This document shows, one piece after another, positions 17,771-26,322 of a DNA stretch of 64,000 bases. The position numbers and the translations under genes were made by a program. The number at the start of each line of letters is the position of its first letter. Positions within the stretch are counted from its first letter, which is position 1. Under the pieces are notes generated by a model, which was not told the origin of the DNA, did no database searches, and worked only from the letters and a program-made list of their open reading frames with translations. The stretch is from Aquimarina amphilecti. Lineage in GTDB: Bacteria; Bacteroidota; Bacteroidia; Flavobacteriales; Flavobacteriaceae. The DNA lies in contig NZ_FOAB01000003.1 of the NCBI RefSeq assembly GCF_900109375.1, forward strand, positions 272,830-336,829. The letters run 5' to 3'.

Positions 17771-18286
17771 CTATAATCCTGCTGCAGCCGAAGTAACTTT
17801 ATCCAACGCTCCACTTATCTTATTTAGCACCTCTTCGATATCATCTATACCATGACGCTGCTGTAAGTATTTAGGATCATTATATGAAATCTTCACTACG
17901 TTAGCATCATCCTGAAAAACCAAAATTTTCTGCGGAAGATCTAATCCTGTAGTTTGAGCACTTTGCATCAGTGGAGTTCCTAATTTAGGGTTTCCAAACA
18001 TAATAATTCTGGTAGGGTTCAGCTCTAATCCCACAGATGCTGCGTTTGCCTGATGATCTAATTGGGCTATAATTTTTAGATTTGGATTATTTTCAATAAT
18101 AGCTACTAACCCATTATATGTTTCCACAAAACTCTTAGTACTCTCTTTTATAACAATTCCTTGTTTTGGTGTAATTTTCATTTGTTTTTCTAATTCAGGT
18201 TGCGCAATATTAGACGTATCCTTTTTAACTTGATTACAAGAAAATAGGAGTATACAAAAAACAAAGCAAAAAACTATTCTTTTCAT
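17771..18286 (-). CDS. DUF302 domain lipoprotein
   Basis: This is a 171-residue lipoprotein with lipobox LLFSC near residue 17. The region from about 55 has the DUF302 pattern: SFVETYNGLVAIIENNPNLK, then the conserved IIMFGNPKLGTPLMQS, ending with the LPQKILVFQD and VKISYNDP strands. DUF302 proteins form a small ligand-binding alpha/beta fold of unknown role. It is convergent with the patatin cluster and 12 bp after the lipoprotein gene at 18299, with which it probably forms an operon. Confidence 0.85.
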   Translation of the reverse strand: MKRIVFCFVFCILLFSCNQVKKDTSNIAQPELEKQMKITPKQGIVIKESTKSFVETYNGLVAIIENNPNLKIIAQLDHQANAASVGLELNPTRIIMFGNPKLGTPLMQSAQTTGLDLPQKILVFQDDANVVKISYNDPKYLQQRHGIDDIEEVLNKISGALDKVTSAAAGL

Positions 18287-18298
18287 CGTGAGTTTGGT

Positions 18299-18838
18299 TT
18301 AATATAGTGGTTGGTCATCATTTTTACTATAATCACAATCATTGACATTAACATACCAGATCATTTTTACGTTATCAGAAAACTCATCACTTTGATTTAC
18401 ATCTTTGTTATCAAGGTATACTTGTGTCATTTCTCCTGTCGTTCCTAAAATAGAATACCAAGAATGTGTTTTTATTAAGTTTAAATGAGGTAATTCTCTA
18501 GAGGGTGCTTGTCCCATGATTTTTGATAATTGTGCAAAAACATGACCTTTACTAATAGTTAAGAACTGTGCTTCCGCAGTGTGCTCAACGGTAATCACTT
18601 GTTTTAATCCATCTTTTTTGTATTCATTATAAATACCCCAACCTACTCTAATTTCGCAACCTTGGCGTACTGCTTTTTTTAAATCATTTATATCTCCGAA
18701 TAAGGGATTTCCTTCGCTATCATTTCTGTAGATTTCTTGCCATCCTTTTACTTCATTTACAGGGTTTTCGTGTTGTTTTCCAATATTACAAGAACTCCAT
18801 AAAACTACTATGAAGAGCATCGTTATATTTCTAACCAT
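18299..18838 (-). CDS. Lipoprotein of unknown function
   Basis: I chose the ATG at 18838 because MVRNITMLFIVVLWSSC gives a clean lipoprotein signal with lipobox cysteine. The ORF extends in frame to 18880, which would put 14 polar residues before it. The mature protein (about 160 residues) has strands such as GCEIRVGWGIYNE and QVITVEHTAEAQFL, and ends in a Cys/Asp-rich tail. No family was recognised. It lies upstream of, and in operon with, the DUF302 lipoprotein. Confidence 0.7.
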   Translation of the reverse strand: MVRNITMLFIVVLWSSCNIGKQHENPVNEVKGWQEIYRNDSEGNPLFGDINDLKKAVRQGCEIRVGWGIYNEYKKDGLKQVITVEHTAEAQFLTISKGHVFAQLSKIMGQAPSRELPHLNLIKTHSWYSILGTTGEMTQVYLDNKDVNQSDEFSDNVKMIWYVNVNDCDYSKNDDQPLY

Positions 18839-19065
18839 CCAATTACTTTTTACTCTAAAGATAGTCGAAAAGCAAAACAAATTCTAATTTCGCATGCTTA
18901 TATTTGTGCTCTCAAGGGATTTTTCAACCTTTATTATGTTCGTATTTACTGAGGTATTAAGAGGAGATTTAATAGCCTAAGAAGAATACTAATTACTTAT
19001 CCAATTATCAGCCTTTGAAAATTTAAAGGGTCTGTCGGTGTATAATTCTTATTACACGCGATCAT

Positions 19066-20211
19066 TTATTTCTTGGTCCCAATTGTTATATTAGTACTTG
19101 CTTCTGGATACAAAAAATATCCATTATCTGTATAATGAATTACAAAATTAACTACTGTGGGAATAGCAGCGTTAACAGTTTTACGAGAAATACCATTCAA
19201 ACCATGCTTAGGCATTCTGTCTTTCAATATTCTTGGTGTCCAACTGCCAGAATTTAAAATTAAATATTTGATATCTACAGTCTCATCAATAGCAACTGCA
19301 CTGCTATTTTGGATTTTAATATTTTGAATAGTTCCCGTTGTAGAAATTACAAAACTACATAAGGAATATCCTTTTTTATTATTTGTGGTATATGTTTTCC
19401 CTAAATATGAATAAAAATCATTCCCTTTTTGTGAAGATTGATACCCAACATTTTTATAACCTACCATATGCTTAGTACAAGATTTACATTCTTCTATACT
19501 TATAGTTTTAGAAACTTCTATATTTCCATCTAACGAAATATAAGGAATTGTAGAATACGTGGTTTTAGATAAAGCCCCTAATGGATACCCTTCTCCCTTT
19601 ATAAACTTCCCTTCATTATATTCTTCTTTATAGATCAATCGATTATTGGACTTGCTTTTTAAAGTCCAAATGCCATCTGGCAATCCACTCTTTACTTTTC
19701 CTTTTACAACTGCATGCCTTCTTCCTCTATCGTTTTTGAAACTTCCAAACCCATTTTCTACTTTCTTTTTACCTCTTTTTGTATAATATTCTAGTATTTT
19801 AACCTGATTATCTTCATAATTATAGGTTATGTAGGGTTTACCGCTTTTATACCAATGTTTCCAGATACCTACTTTCTTTCCATTTTCATAATTACCTTCC
19901 ATTAGTTTATTACCGTTATCAAAATAAACCACAGCATTGCCTTCTAACTGACCATTTTCCATTGTAGCTTTTACTGCTATACTATTATCCATGTAGTAAT
20001 CTTCAAAATAACCGTCAATAGTAAGATTCTCTGGATTCACCTTAGCTAATCTGTAGAAATAAGCACAGTCCTGAGTTATCGGTTGTTCGGCACTATCTAG
20101 ATGAATTCTTACACTGTCTTTTGCTATAAATTGAAAACAAGGATCAGTTCCTTTTTGAGCGTTGATATATTGAATACAAAGTATTAAAACTATAAATATG
20201 TATTTATTCAT
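19066..20211 (-). CDS. Secreted MORN-repeat protein with TonB-like C-terminal domain
   Basis: This is a 381-residue exported protein (signal peptide to INAQ). Residues about 75-215 contain MORN-type repeats with the G-x-W/Y pattern: LEGNAVVYFDNGNKLMEGNY, GIWKHWYKSGKPYITYNYE, LPDGIWTLKS. The last 120 residues (SLCSFVISTTGTIQNIKIQN and onward) resemble the C-terminal domain of TonB-type energy transducers. An N-terminal fragment of the same gene, with its upstream DNA, is repeated at 22331-22641. This left copy is full length. It lies downstream of a decayed maturase tail and may originally have been the last gene of a grasp-with-spasm operon. Confidence 0.75.
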   Translation of the reverse strand: MNKYIFIVLILCIQYINAQKGTDPCFQFIAKDSVRIHLDSAEQPITQDCAYFYRLAKVNPENLTIDGYFEDYYMDNSIAVKATMENGQLEGNAVVYFDNGNKLMEGNYENGKKVGIWKHWYKSGKPYITYNYEDNQVKILEYYTKRGKKKVENGFGSFKNDRGRRHAVVKGKVKSGLPDGIWTLKSKSNNRLIYKEEYNEGKFIKGEGYPLGALSKTTYSTIPYISLDGNIEVSKTISIEECKSCTKHMVGYKNVGYQSSQKGNDFYSYLGKTYTTNNKKGYSLCSFVISTTGTIQNIKIQNSSAVAIDETVDIKYLILNSGSWTPRILKDRMPKHGLNGISRKTVNAAIPTVVNFVIHYTDNGYFLYPEASTNITIGTKK

Positions 20212-20415
20212 TTTCTATTTAATTCAGATTCTATATTAATAGTGTCATGAAAGCATAAAATGTTACCTTACATTTTAAAAAATTAAAATAGTTTTTCAAC
20301 CTTTAACAATATTCTAAGTAGATTCTAAACCCTTTAACCCATAATAATCTATAGCCTGTTTTTTTAATGGATTTTTATCCCAATCTTCCCAAGTGTTTTT
20401 ATATCGGTCATACCC
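19907..20415 (-). repeat. Segmental duplication, left copy
   Basis: About 505-510 bp is nearly identical to 22331-22835. It covers the first third of the MORN gene, its upstream non-coding DNA (102 bp here, 89 bp in the right copy) and the last codons of the SPASM maturase gene. The differences are scattered substitutions and one small indel, so the duplication is not very recent. Confidence 0.85.
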
Positions 20416-20556
20416 TTGTATATATGTAAGATCACGCATAACTTCAAGTAATTTTTTTAAACAGAAGTCGTAATTGATAAAAAACGAGAAGCTTTTCAGT
20501 CTATAGTTAACAATATTTTGCTTTCTACTGAAAGATTTAAATACTTTTGATCTCAT
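20314..20556 (-). pseudogene. Relic of a grasp-with-spasm SPASM maturase (C-terminal tail only)
   Basis: The open frame spans 80 codons, but only the last third is recognisable: YKNTWEDWDKNPLKKQAIDY matches the end of the SPASM maturase at 22731 (YENTWEDWDKNPLKQEAINY). The preceding residues do not resemble the maturase and contain none of its cysteine motifs. It is the remnant of a second maturase copy, truncated next to the TPR-AraC gene at 20571, whose promoter lies inside this frame. Confidence 0.75.
20517..20549 (+). promoter_or_regulatory. Promoter of the first TPR-AraC gene
   Basis: TTTG at 20517-20520 and TACTTTTG at 20542-20549 are separated by 21 bp, matching both Bacteroidota promoter elements. 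The predicted start near 20555 gives a leader of about 16 nt. Confidence 0.75.
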
Positions 20557-20570
20557 CTAAAGAATAAACA

Positions 20571-22274
20571 ATGAAATACTTGAGGCTTTTAATATTTAAT
20601 CTTTTTGTCTTAATCCCAATATTTAGTTTTGGACAATCAAGTGATTCATTGTCCAAACTTCCTTACGAAGTTCTTATTAAAACCTACAAAAATTTAATTA
20701 AGACTGACTTGATAAAAGCTAAACCCTACGTACAAGCTCTTCTCAAAAAAGCTAAAGCCAACCAAAAGATAACCCCCATTACAAGTGGATATCGTGAAAT
20801 GGCTTTTTACTATTATAAAACCAAGGATTTTGAAAAATACATTACTTATTTAGACAGTGCAATAGTATTTGGCAAACAGTCAAATTACAAATATTACCCT
20901 ACCTCTTTTTATGTAAACAAAGGCACTTTTTATAGTGGTAAAGGCATGTTTGATCTGACATTAGATAATTACTTAAAGGGATTGGAATGGGCAGAAAAAA
21001 GAAATGATCTTAATTACAAAGCAATAATACAGCATAACATCGCTCTACTAAAAAGAAAAACCGGCAACTATGAAGAATCCATAACGCTATTTAAAGAAGC
21101 ACTGGCTTACGAAGCTGTAAGAATTTCAAAAGATCAAAACGACTCTTTAAGTTATTTGGTAACACTTTCCGATTTAATAATTACTTTCAGAAAAAATAAA
21201 GAAATAGATTCTGCATTAACTTTTAACAAAAAAGGAATAAAAATGGCGGAAGGTAAAGATATTCAGAATCTTTTTCTACTGCATAAAGGAGTAATTCAAT
21301 ATTATACAAAGGATTATGATTCTTCTATTATTAATATAAATAACGCTTTGAACACTTATGAAAAATCGGATAAAAATTGGTTTTTTGAGAATTACAATTT
21401 AATTGATGCATACCTCCATTTAGGAAAATCTTATGAAGCAACTTCGAATAAAGAAAAATATATAGCGTATTATAAAAAAGTAGACTCTATTGCAGAACTC
21501 GACAACTATTTGATACCTGAATCAAGGAATGCATATACTTCTTTAGTAAATCATTACAAAAATACGGGAAATAAGAAGCAACAACTTCACTATATCAATA
21601 AGCTAATTCATCTGGATAGTATTTCAGACAAAAGCTTTGGCGACTTAAAGAATAAAATCACTAAGGAGTATGATACCCCACTATTACTTGAAGAAAAAGA
21701 AAAAATTATTACTGATTTAGAGAAAGAAAAAAAGAAAACATCTTTTTATAATACTATTATAACTTTTTTATTCGTCATAAGTTTAATTGGCATCGGTTAT
21801 TACTATTATCGTCAAAAAGTGTTTAAAAAAAGATTTTCTAAATTACTCGATAGCACAAAAGAACAAGATGATGATAAAGAATCTAATAATCAATCGGTTT
21901 CTTCCACTATTAACAAAGAAACCCTAGCCGACTTATTAGATAAATTAGACCAATTTGAAAAAGAAAAAGGATATTTAAAAAACAATTTAAATTCAAAAGA
22001 TTTAGCCAAAAGCTTCAATTCAAATTCGTCATATCTTTCGAAAGTCATAAACACAGTTAAAGAAAAAAATTTCACTAATTATATAAATGATCTTCGTGTA
22101 GATTTTGCAATAAATAAGTTAAAAGAAGATTCAATTTTTCGAAAATACACGATTAAGGCAATTGCTAAAGAAATAGGTTTCAATAATTCTGAAGCGTTTT
22201 CTAAAGCTTTCTATAAAAAAACGGGTATATATCCTTCCTATTTTATTAAAGAATTAAACAAAGAGTGCCTATAA
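20571..22274 (+). CDS. TPR-containing membrane-bound AraC-type regulator (copy 1)
   Basis: This is a 567-residue protein with a signal peptide ending near SFGQ, tetratricopeptide-like helices over about residues 40-340 (for example FDLTLDNYLKGLEWAEKRND, YEESITLFKEALAYE), a transmembrane helix near 397-415 (NTIITFLFVISLIGIGYYYY), and a C-terminal AraC-type HTH in which FNSNSSYLSKVIN is the first helix-turn-helix and KAIAKEIGFNNSEAFSKAFY the second. The family senses a signal outside the membrane and regulates transcription inside. It is a paralogue of the gene at 27717. It lies between two halves of a duplicated peptide-modification locus, and its stop is 16 bp from the fused MORN fragment. 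Confidence 0.88.
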   Translation: MKYLRLLIFNLFVLIPIFSFGQSSDSLSKLPYEVLIKTYKNLIKTDLIKAKPYVQALLKKAKANQKITPITSGYREMAFYYYKTKDFEKYITYLDSAIVFGKQSNYKYYPTSFYVNKGTFYSGKGMFDLTLDNYLKGLEWAEKRNDLNYKAIIQHNIALLKRKTGNYEESITLFKEALAYEAVRISKDQNDSLSYLVTLSDLIITFRKNKEIDSALTFNKKGIKMAEGKDIQNLFLLHKGVIQYYTKDYDSSIININNALNTYEKSDKNWFFENYNLIDAYLHLGKSYEATSNKEKYIAYYKKVDSIAELDNYLIPESRNAYTSLVNHYKNTGNKKQQLHYINKLIHLDSISDKSFGDLKNKITKEYDTPLLLEEKEKIITDLEKEKKKTSFYNTIITFLFVISLIGIGYYYYRQKVFKKRFSKLLDSTKEQDDDKESNNQSVSSTINKETLADLLDKLDQFEKEKGYLKNNLNSKDLAKSFNSNSSYLSKVINTVKEKNFTNYINDLRVDFAINKLKEDSIFRKYTIKAIAKEIGFNNSEAFSKAFYKKTGIYPSYFIKELNKECL

Positions 22275-22290
22275 ATATTAAAAACCACCT

Positions 22291-22641
22291 TTATACTGTT
22301 AATTCGGCATAGATAGGATCGTTTTGTACCATTAATTTATTACCATTATCAAAATAAACCACGGCATTGCCTTCTAACTTACCATTTTCCATTGTAGCTT
22401 TTACCGCTATACGATTATCCATGTAGTAATCTTCAAAATAGCCATCATTAATAAGATTCTCTGGATTCACCTTAGCTAATCTGTAGAAATAAGCACAGTC
22501 TTGAGTTATCGGTTGTTCGGCACTGTCTAGATGAATTCTCACACTGTCTTTTGCTATAAACCGAAAACAAGGATCAGTTCCTTTTTGAGCGTTGATGTAT
22601 TGAATACAAAGTACTAAAACTACAATTATATATTTATTCAT
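22291..22641 (-). pseudogene. MORN-protein fragment fused to the tail of an ECF sigma factor gene
   Basis: The 116-codon frame starts like the MORN protein at 19066 (signal peptide and 100 near-identical residues). At NKLM it switches to VQNDPIYAELTV, which is the end of the ECF sigma factor at 26738 (VQNDPIYAELIA). At the DNA level 34 consecutive bases match the sigma gene end, and the junction is at a shared CCAT (22329-22332). It is therefore a recombination product of two genes, not a real short protein. It may still be translated and exported. Confidence 0.85.
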
Positions 22642-22835
22642 TTTCTATTTAATTCAGATTCTATAATTATAGTGTCATTAAAGCATAAAATGTTACCTTA
22701 CATTTTAAAAAATTAAAATAGTTTTTCAACCTAAGAAATACTCTCTGTAGGTTCTAACCCATAATAATTTATAGCTTCCTGTTTTAATGGATTTTTATCC
22801 CAATCTTCCCAAGTGTTTTCATATGGGTCATACCC
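22331..22835 (-). repeat. Segmental duplication, right copy
   Basis: This matches 19907-20415. Here the maturase end belongs to an intact gene (22731) while the MORN gene is truncated. In the left copy the reverse is true. Confidence 0.85.
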
Positions 22836-23831
22836 ACATTTTAAAGGTTTACTAAAAGTATTTTTAGGAGTCTCTACATAAGCTCTACAGTCAGTACATA
22901 TGTATCTAAACTCACAATCTTTACAAGTTTCTATTTGATTCTTATTAATGCTCCAATATTCCTTATAATTTTTATTCTCTAAAACTTCTTCAAAAGTATT
23001 TTTATCAATATGACCAAAAGATTTTTTCATTGATGGACAATTTTTAATATTACCATCTATGTCTATTGAGATTTTTCCATTTAGACAAGAATTATGTTTC
23101 AATGACTCAGTAAATGTTTTAATATTTACCGAAAATAAACCTGGATCAATAAGTCCGCAACATTTTACGTTCTTTAAAACTTGATTAGAATAAATAATAT
23201 ACCCTCTTTTATTATCAATTGGTGGTATAAACTTTTTTTCAGGAGCGGAATAAAACCTAAAAGAAGAAACTCTAGGAAAATTATACATAAGGTCCTGCAC
23301 TTTTTTCTTATCAAAATCTTTAGAAAAAGGTATCGTGAAATCTATTGACAGTACAGATGACTTTATAGTATTTAGATGCTTTACAGTAGTTTCGATTTCA
23401 TCAAAGTCAATTTTTCTGAAAAATCTTAATTCTACATGTTTACAATTCATATTGGTTAAGCCATCTAATACTTTAAAAATATCATACTTATAACTTCTTC
23501 CAATATCTATAATAGCATTCGTAATTTCATTAGGTGATTGCCATTCCATAGACATTTTTGGAAATAACTCTGGAGTGGCAGTAAAAAATATAAACTCATG
23601 TTCAATTAAAAACTCAAAATATTCGTCAATTACGGTATCATATTTATGATTATACTCCTTTTTAATTTCTATAATGGTATTGCCTTCATGCTTTTTTATT
23701 AGCTCATATAAATCATTAGGGATTAGTTGTATGGATCCCCTATGAAGATCACAAATAGAGCTTCTTTTAGCCCCTTTTACAGGAATACAATTTGCAATAA
23801 GTTTAAAAGGAGTTTCTTGTTCAACTTTCAT
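22731..23831 (-). CDS. gwsS: Grasp-with-spasm system SPASM-domain peptide maturase
   Basis: This is a 366-residue protein of the grasp-with-spasm RiPP system, acting with the ATP-grasp enzyme on the GG-leader peptides upstream. The C-terminal SPASM region has its cysteines in order: CLNGK, NCPSM, ETCKDCEFRYICTDCRAY, then CGYDP, which would bind an auxiliary iron-sulfur cluster. The radical SAM CxxxCxxC motif is not visible in the N-terminal half, as expected for this family, so it is probably not a radical enzyme itself. The start overlaps the stop of a 58-codon gene (ATGA), implying coupling. Confidence 0.88.
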   Translation of the reverse strand: MKVEQETPFKLIANCIPVKGAKRSSICDLHRGSIQLIPNDLYELIKKHEGNTIIEIKKEYNHKYDTVIDEYFEFLIEHEFIFFTATPELFPKMSMEWQSPNEITNAIIDIGRSYKYDIFKVLDGLTNMNCKHVELRFFRKIDFDEIETTVKHLNTIKSSVLSIDFTIPFSKDFDKKKVQDLMYNFPRVSSFRFYSAPEKKFIPPIDNKRGYIIYSNQVLKNVKCCGLIDPGLFSVNIKTFTESLKHNSCLNGKISIDIDGNIKNCPSMKKSFGHIDKNTFEEVLENKNYKEYWSINKNQIETCKDCEFRYICTDCRAYVETPKNTFSKPLKCGYDPYENTWEDWDKNPLKQEAINYYGLEPTESIS

Positions 23832-24004
23832 AGGGTAAAAATTTTCGAAATGGGTCTGTAAAAACTATAAGGAGTCATTGCATCTGTATCTATATAATCA
23901 ATTGCAATTGTTTTATTTTGTTGTTTGAAAATCCTATTTTTTTGAATTTCTGCTTTTTGAAACGTAAGCGGTAAAACGGGTTGTAATTTCTTTATTTGGT
24001 CCAT
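23828..24004 (-). CDS. 58-residue protein between the two maturase genes
   Basis: A short ORF reads from ATG at 24002-24004 (MDQIKKLQPVLPLTFQKAEI at its start) to a TGA that overlaps the ATG of the SPASM maturase by 4 bp. It begins 16 bp after the ATP-grasp gene stops. The sequence is charged at the N-terminus and aromatic at the end (DTDAMTPYSFYRPISKIFTL), with no signal peptide and no GG leader. Its position between two maturases suggests an accessory or recognition subunit, or possibly a third substrate. No family was recognised. Tight coupling argues that it is real. Confidence 0.7.
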   Translation of the reverse strand: MDQIKKLQPVLPLTFQKAEIQKNRIFKQQNKTIAIDYIDTDAMTPYSFYRPISKIFTL

Positions 24005-24020
24005 ATTACTTTAGTATTGA

Positions 24021-24974
24021 TTATTTAAAAACTAGATATTCTGCGATATTCTTTTCGATATAATAATTGCAATGTTTTGAAACCCAATCTAGTTGTCCTT
24101 GTGGATTAACTTCTAAGAATATATAATCATCCGACCTGTCTACGATAAGATCTATAGATCCTGTAGAGAGTCTAGATCTTTTTATAAAGTTTAGTACTTT
24201 TTGTTCAATATGTTTTGGTAAAAGAACAGGAACATTTCTATTTGGTTTCTCTCTATTATAATTACGGTAATCGACCGAAGTTTTGGTGTCATTTTGTGAT
24301 AAGATAGCCATAGGATACAAGGTGGTTTTAAAAAAGAAAACTCGGATTTCATACTTTTTATCAATCTTTTCTTGTACCAATGTTGGAGCAAAATGCTCTT
24401 TCATAGATGTAATCATATCTTCAGATACGACAAAGGTACCTGCTGAATACATCCCAGAATCCTGAGCTTTTATCTTTATACCATATCGAATGTCTTTGGT
24501 AATAATTTGATCATAAGCATTAAAAAACGATTGTAATTCCTTTTTGGAAGTTGTTATTAATGTATCCGGGATTCGAATACCACAATCTTTTGCTTTTAGC
24601 AGATAATCAATTTTATAATTTTCAACTTCCTTATGATAGCTGCCAATATATTCTTTAGTTTCACCAAGAATATCTTCCAACGATTTTAATAAACTATCTT
24701 CCTCCTTTTTTAGATAGGTATATAAAGATGAAGTAGTATTTCTAAGTGTACTTGGTAAAAAACGCATACTTCCACGACGATGCCATATTTTTTCAACCTT
24801 ACTTGTATCAATACAAGCAATTTTTGAAGTACAAGTTTGATTTGTGATTTTAAGACTATTTAACGGAGTATAACCTGAGAAGTTAATTCGTTTTACATCT
24901 TTGGTATAATGACGAATCCACTCCATAGCAATATTAGTGGTGATATCGTTAGTATCACCAATGACAAGTATCAT
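24021..24974 (-). CDS. gwsG: Grasp-with-spasm system ATP-grasp peptide maturase
   Basis: This is an ATP-grasp ligase that should join Asp/Glu side chains of a precursor peptide to Ser/Thr/Lys side chains (graspetide chemistry). Visible are ITKDIRYGIKIKAQDSG with the ATP-binding lysine, EIRVFFF, DLIVDRSDD and the metal-binding LEVNPQGQLDW. I prefer the ATG at 24974 (MILVIGDTND), the usual start of this family. An upstream ATG at 25007 would add 11 residues and overlap the lipoprotein gene by 17 bp. The protein is then 317 residues. Confidence 0.9.
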   Translation of the reverse strand: MILVIGDTNDITTNIAMEWIRHYTKDVKRINFSGYTPLNSLKITNQTCTSKIACIDTSKVEKIWHRRGSMRFLPSTLRNTTSSLYTYLKKEEDSLLKSLEDILGETKEYIGSYHKEVENYKIDYLLKAKDCGIRIPDTLITTSKKELQSFFNAYDQIITKDIRYGIKIKAQDSGMYSAGTFVVSEDMITSMKEHFAPTLVQEKIDKKYEIRVFFFKTTLYPMAILSQNDTKTSVDYRNYNREKPNRNVPVLLPKHIEQKVLNFIKRSRLSTGSIDLIVDRSDDYIFLEVNPQGQLDWVSKHCNYYIEKNIAEYLVFK

Positions 24975-24990
24975 AATAAGAATATTTTTT

Positions 24991-25491
24991 TTAGTTTTTA
25001 GTAACAATTTTGAGAGGTAATAATTCCTGCCGTCCTTCTAAATTCCATTTGATCAAATGATATTCTGCGGTAGTCATTCTCTTTGCTTCCAGTTCACGAT
25101 GTAGCAATGGCATCAATTGATCACAATATTTATCATCCGCATGTTGGAATATTAGCCATATAGGAATTGGTTTTCCGCTACGGTTTGGATTTGGGAACCC
25201 ATATTGATCAGTAAAAGTGATGAGTTTTTGTGTATTTTGATCATCTAAACGCTCTTGAATGCTCCAGAGTGAGTCCCATTCTTTTTTTGGAGGTTGTTTT
25301 CCAATTCTATATATAGAGTCTAGGGGTTTTCTATAGCGTTGGTCATTTTTTACCATTGTTGCTAGTTCCTCTTGTAGTATCACTTTATCAAGATTCTGAA
25401 AAGCGGTTTCTATCTCTTCATTTGTTTTTATATCTTGCTTACAAGAGAATAAAACAAGTAGACAAATACTATATATAGGAAATGATTTCAT
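24991..25491 (-). CDS. Lipoprotein, DUF6624-like (paralogue b)
   Basis: This is a 166-residue lipoprotein (lipobox VLFSC). It is a paralogue of the gene just upstream at 25511: both share NEEIE-AFQ near the N-terminus, then YGFPN-x-GKPI-x-W-x-F-HA, then REL/YQAKRM-x-Y-x-KW-x-GRQ. The pattern resembles DUF6624, of unknown function, often seen as small exported proteins in Bacteroidota. It lies inside the peptide-modification operon between the precursor genes and the ATP-grasp gene. A role in immunity, export or peptide binding is only an inference. Confidence 0.75.
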   Translation of the reverse strand: MKSFPIYSICLLVLFSCKQDIKTNEEIETAFQNLDKVILQEELATMVKNDQRYRKPLDSIYRIGKQPPKKEWDSLWSIQERLDDQNTQKLITFTDQYGFPNPNRSGKPIPIWLIFQHADDKYCDQLMPLLHRELEAKRMTTAEYHLIKWNLEGRQELLPLKIVTKN

Positions 25492-25510
25492 TTATATTGT
25501 AGCTTAAGAA

Positions 25511-25987
25511 TTAATAAGGAAGACCTTGTCTTCCGTTCACATGCCATTTAAGCATTAAGTAAGTCATACTATCCATTCGTTTAGCCTGATATTCACGTTC
25601 GATAAGAGGTTTAATTTTTTCGTGATATTCAACAGGTGCATGGTGAAATAATATCCAGGGAGCAATAGGTTTTCCGGTTCGATCTGAATTTGGGAAACCA
25701 TATTTTTCAGTAATCTCTATAATTCGTCGGGTGTTTTCTTGATCATTTAAGTATCTTCTATCTTCTAATGAATCCCTTTTTGTTTTATAGTCCTTATGAT
25801 TTATATCTAGGTTACTTGTTTGATTTCTATAGTGTTGATCGTTGTAAACCATTTCTTCTAACTCTTTCCAAAGTTTTTCGTTATTAACTACCTGAAAAGC
25901 TTTTTCAATTTCTTCATTACTTGGTTGTGATTTTTTACAAGAGACGATTGTTACCATTAAAAGAAGTAGAAGATATATTGGTTTCAT
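25511..25987 (-). CDS. Lipoprotein, DUF6624-like (paralogue a)
   Basis: This is a 158-residue lipoprotein (lipobox TIVSC) and a tandem paralogue of 24991-25491, 19 bp away. The conserved core is EKYGFPNSDRTGKPIAPWIL, then EYQAKRMDSMTYLMLKWHVN. The family assignment to DUF6624 is from memory of the pattern and moderately sure. It follows the precursor peptide genes by about 112 bp on the same strand. Confidence 0.75.
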   Translation of the reverse strand: MKPIYLLLLLMVTIVSCKKSQPSNEEIEKAFQVVNNEKLWKELEEMVYNDQHYRNQTSNLDINHKDYKTKRDSLEDRRYLNDQENTRRIIEITEKYGFPNSDRTGKPIAPWILFHHAPVEYHEKIKPLIEREYQAKRMDSMTYLMLKWHVNGRQGLPY

Positions 25988-26099
25988 ATTTTAGCTTTTC
26001 AAAAAAATAGGTTCTTGTAAAAGTAGTTTTTTATAAAAAGAGATAAGCAAATATCTAGAATATACTTACCTCTTTTTTTATTACACATCTCTACAGTTT

Positions 26100-26300
26100 T
26101 TAACGAGCATTATATGGCTCTACAAAGCAGAACATATCTCCTACTCCAAATCTTCCATCTCCATTACTATCTTCCCATACATCTGTGTATTGACCATTGG
26201 AGTTTAGACCAGTGTGTGAAGTTTCATTACCTCCTCTAATTTGATTCAAGGAAATACCATTCATTTCAGAATTTTGAAAATCTTTAATTCGTTTCATCAT
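26100..26300 (-). CDS. Grasp-with-spasm precursor peptide 2 (GG leader, EF-hand-like core)
   Basis: The likely start is the ATG at 26300 or the next one at 26297 (MKRIKDFQ). The frame extends to 26336, but that would overlap the previous peptide gene. The leader ends in NQIRGG, followed by a 42-residue core rich in Ser, Thr, Asn, Asp. The core contains EDSNGDGRFGVGD: D1, N3, D5, G6, F8, D12 fit the 12-residue EF-hand or dockerin calcium loop. The acidic and hydroxyl residues are the usual substrates for ATP-grasp crosslinks. Confidence 0.72.
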   Translation of the reverse strand: MMKRIKDFQNSEMNGISLNQIRGGNETSHTGLNSNGQYTDVWEDSNGDGRFGVGDMFCFVEPYNAR

Positions 26301-26322
26301 ATTTGATTTAATAGTTAATACA

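Noticed and set aside
22731..23831. SPASM maturase as a radical SAM enzyme
   Set aside because: No CxxxCxxC motif is visible in the N-terminal half. Only the SPASM cysteines are present.
23832..24020. Non-coding spacer between the two maturase genes
   Set aside because: A 58-codon ORF fills it and overlaps the next start by ATGA, so it is better treated as a gene.
24191..24465. Short ORFs within the ATP-grasp gene (both strands)
   Set aside because: They overlap conserved ATP-grasp motifs and are explained as shadows.
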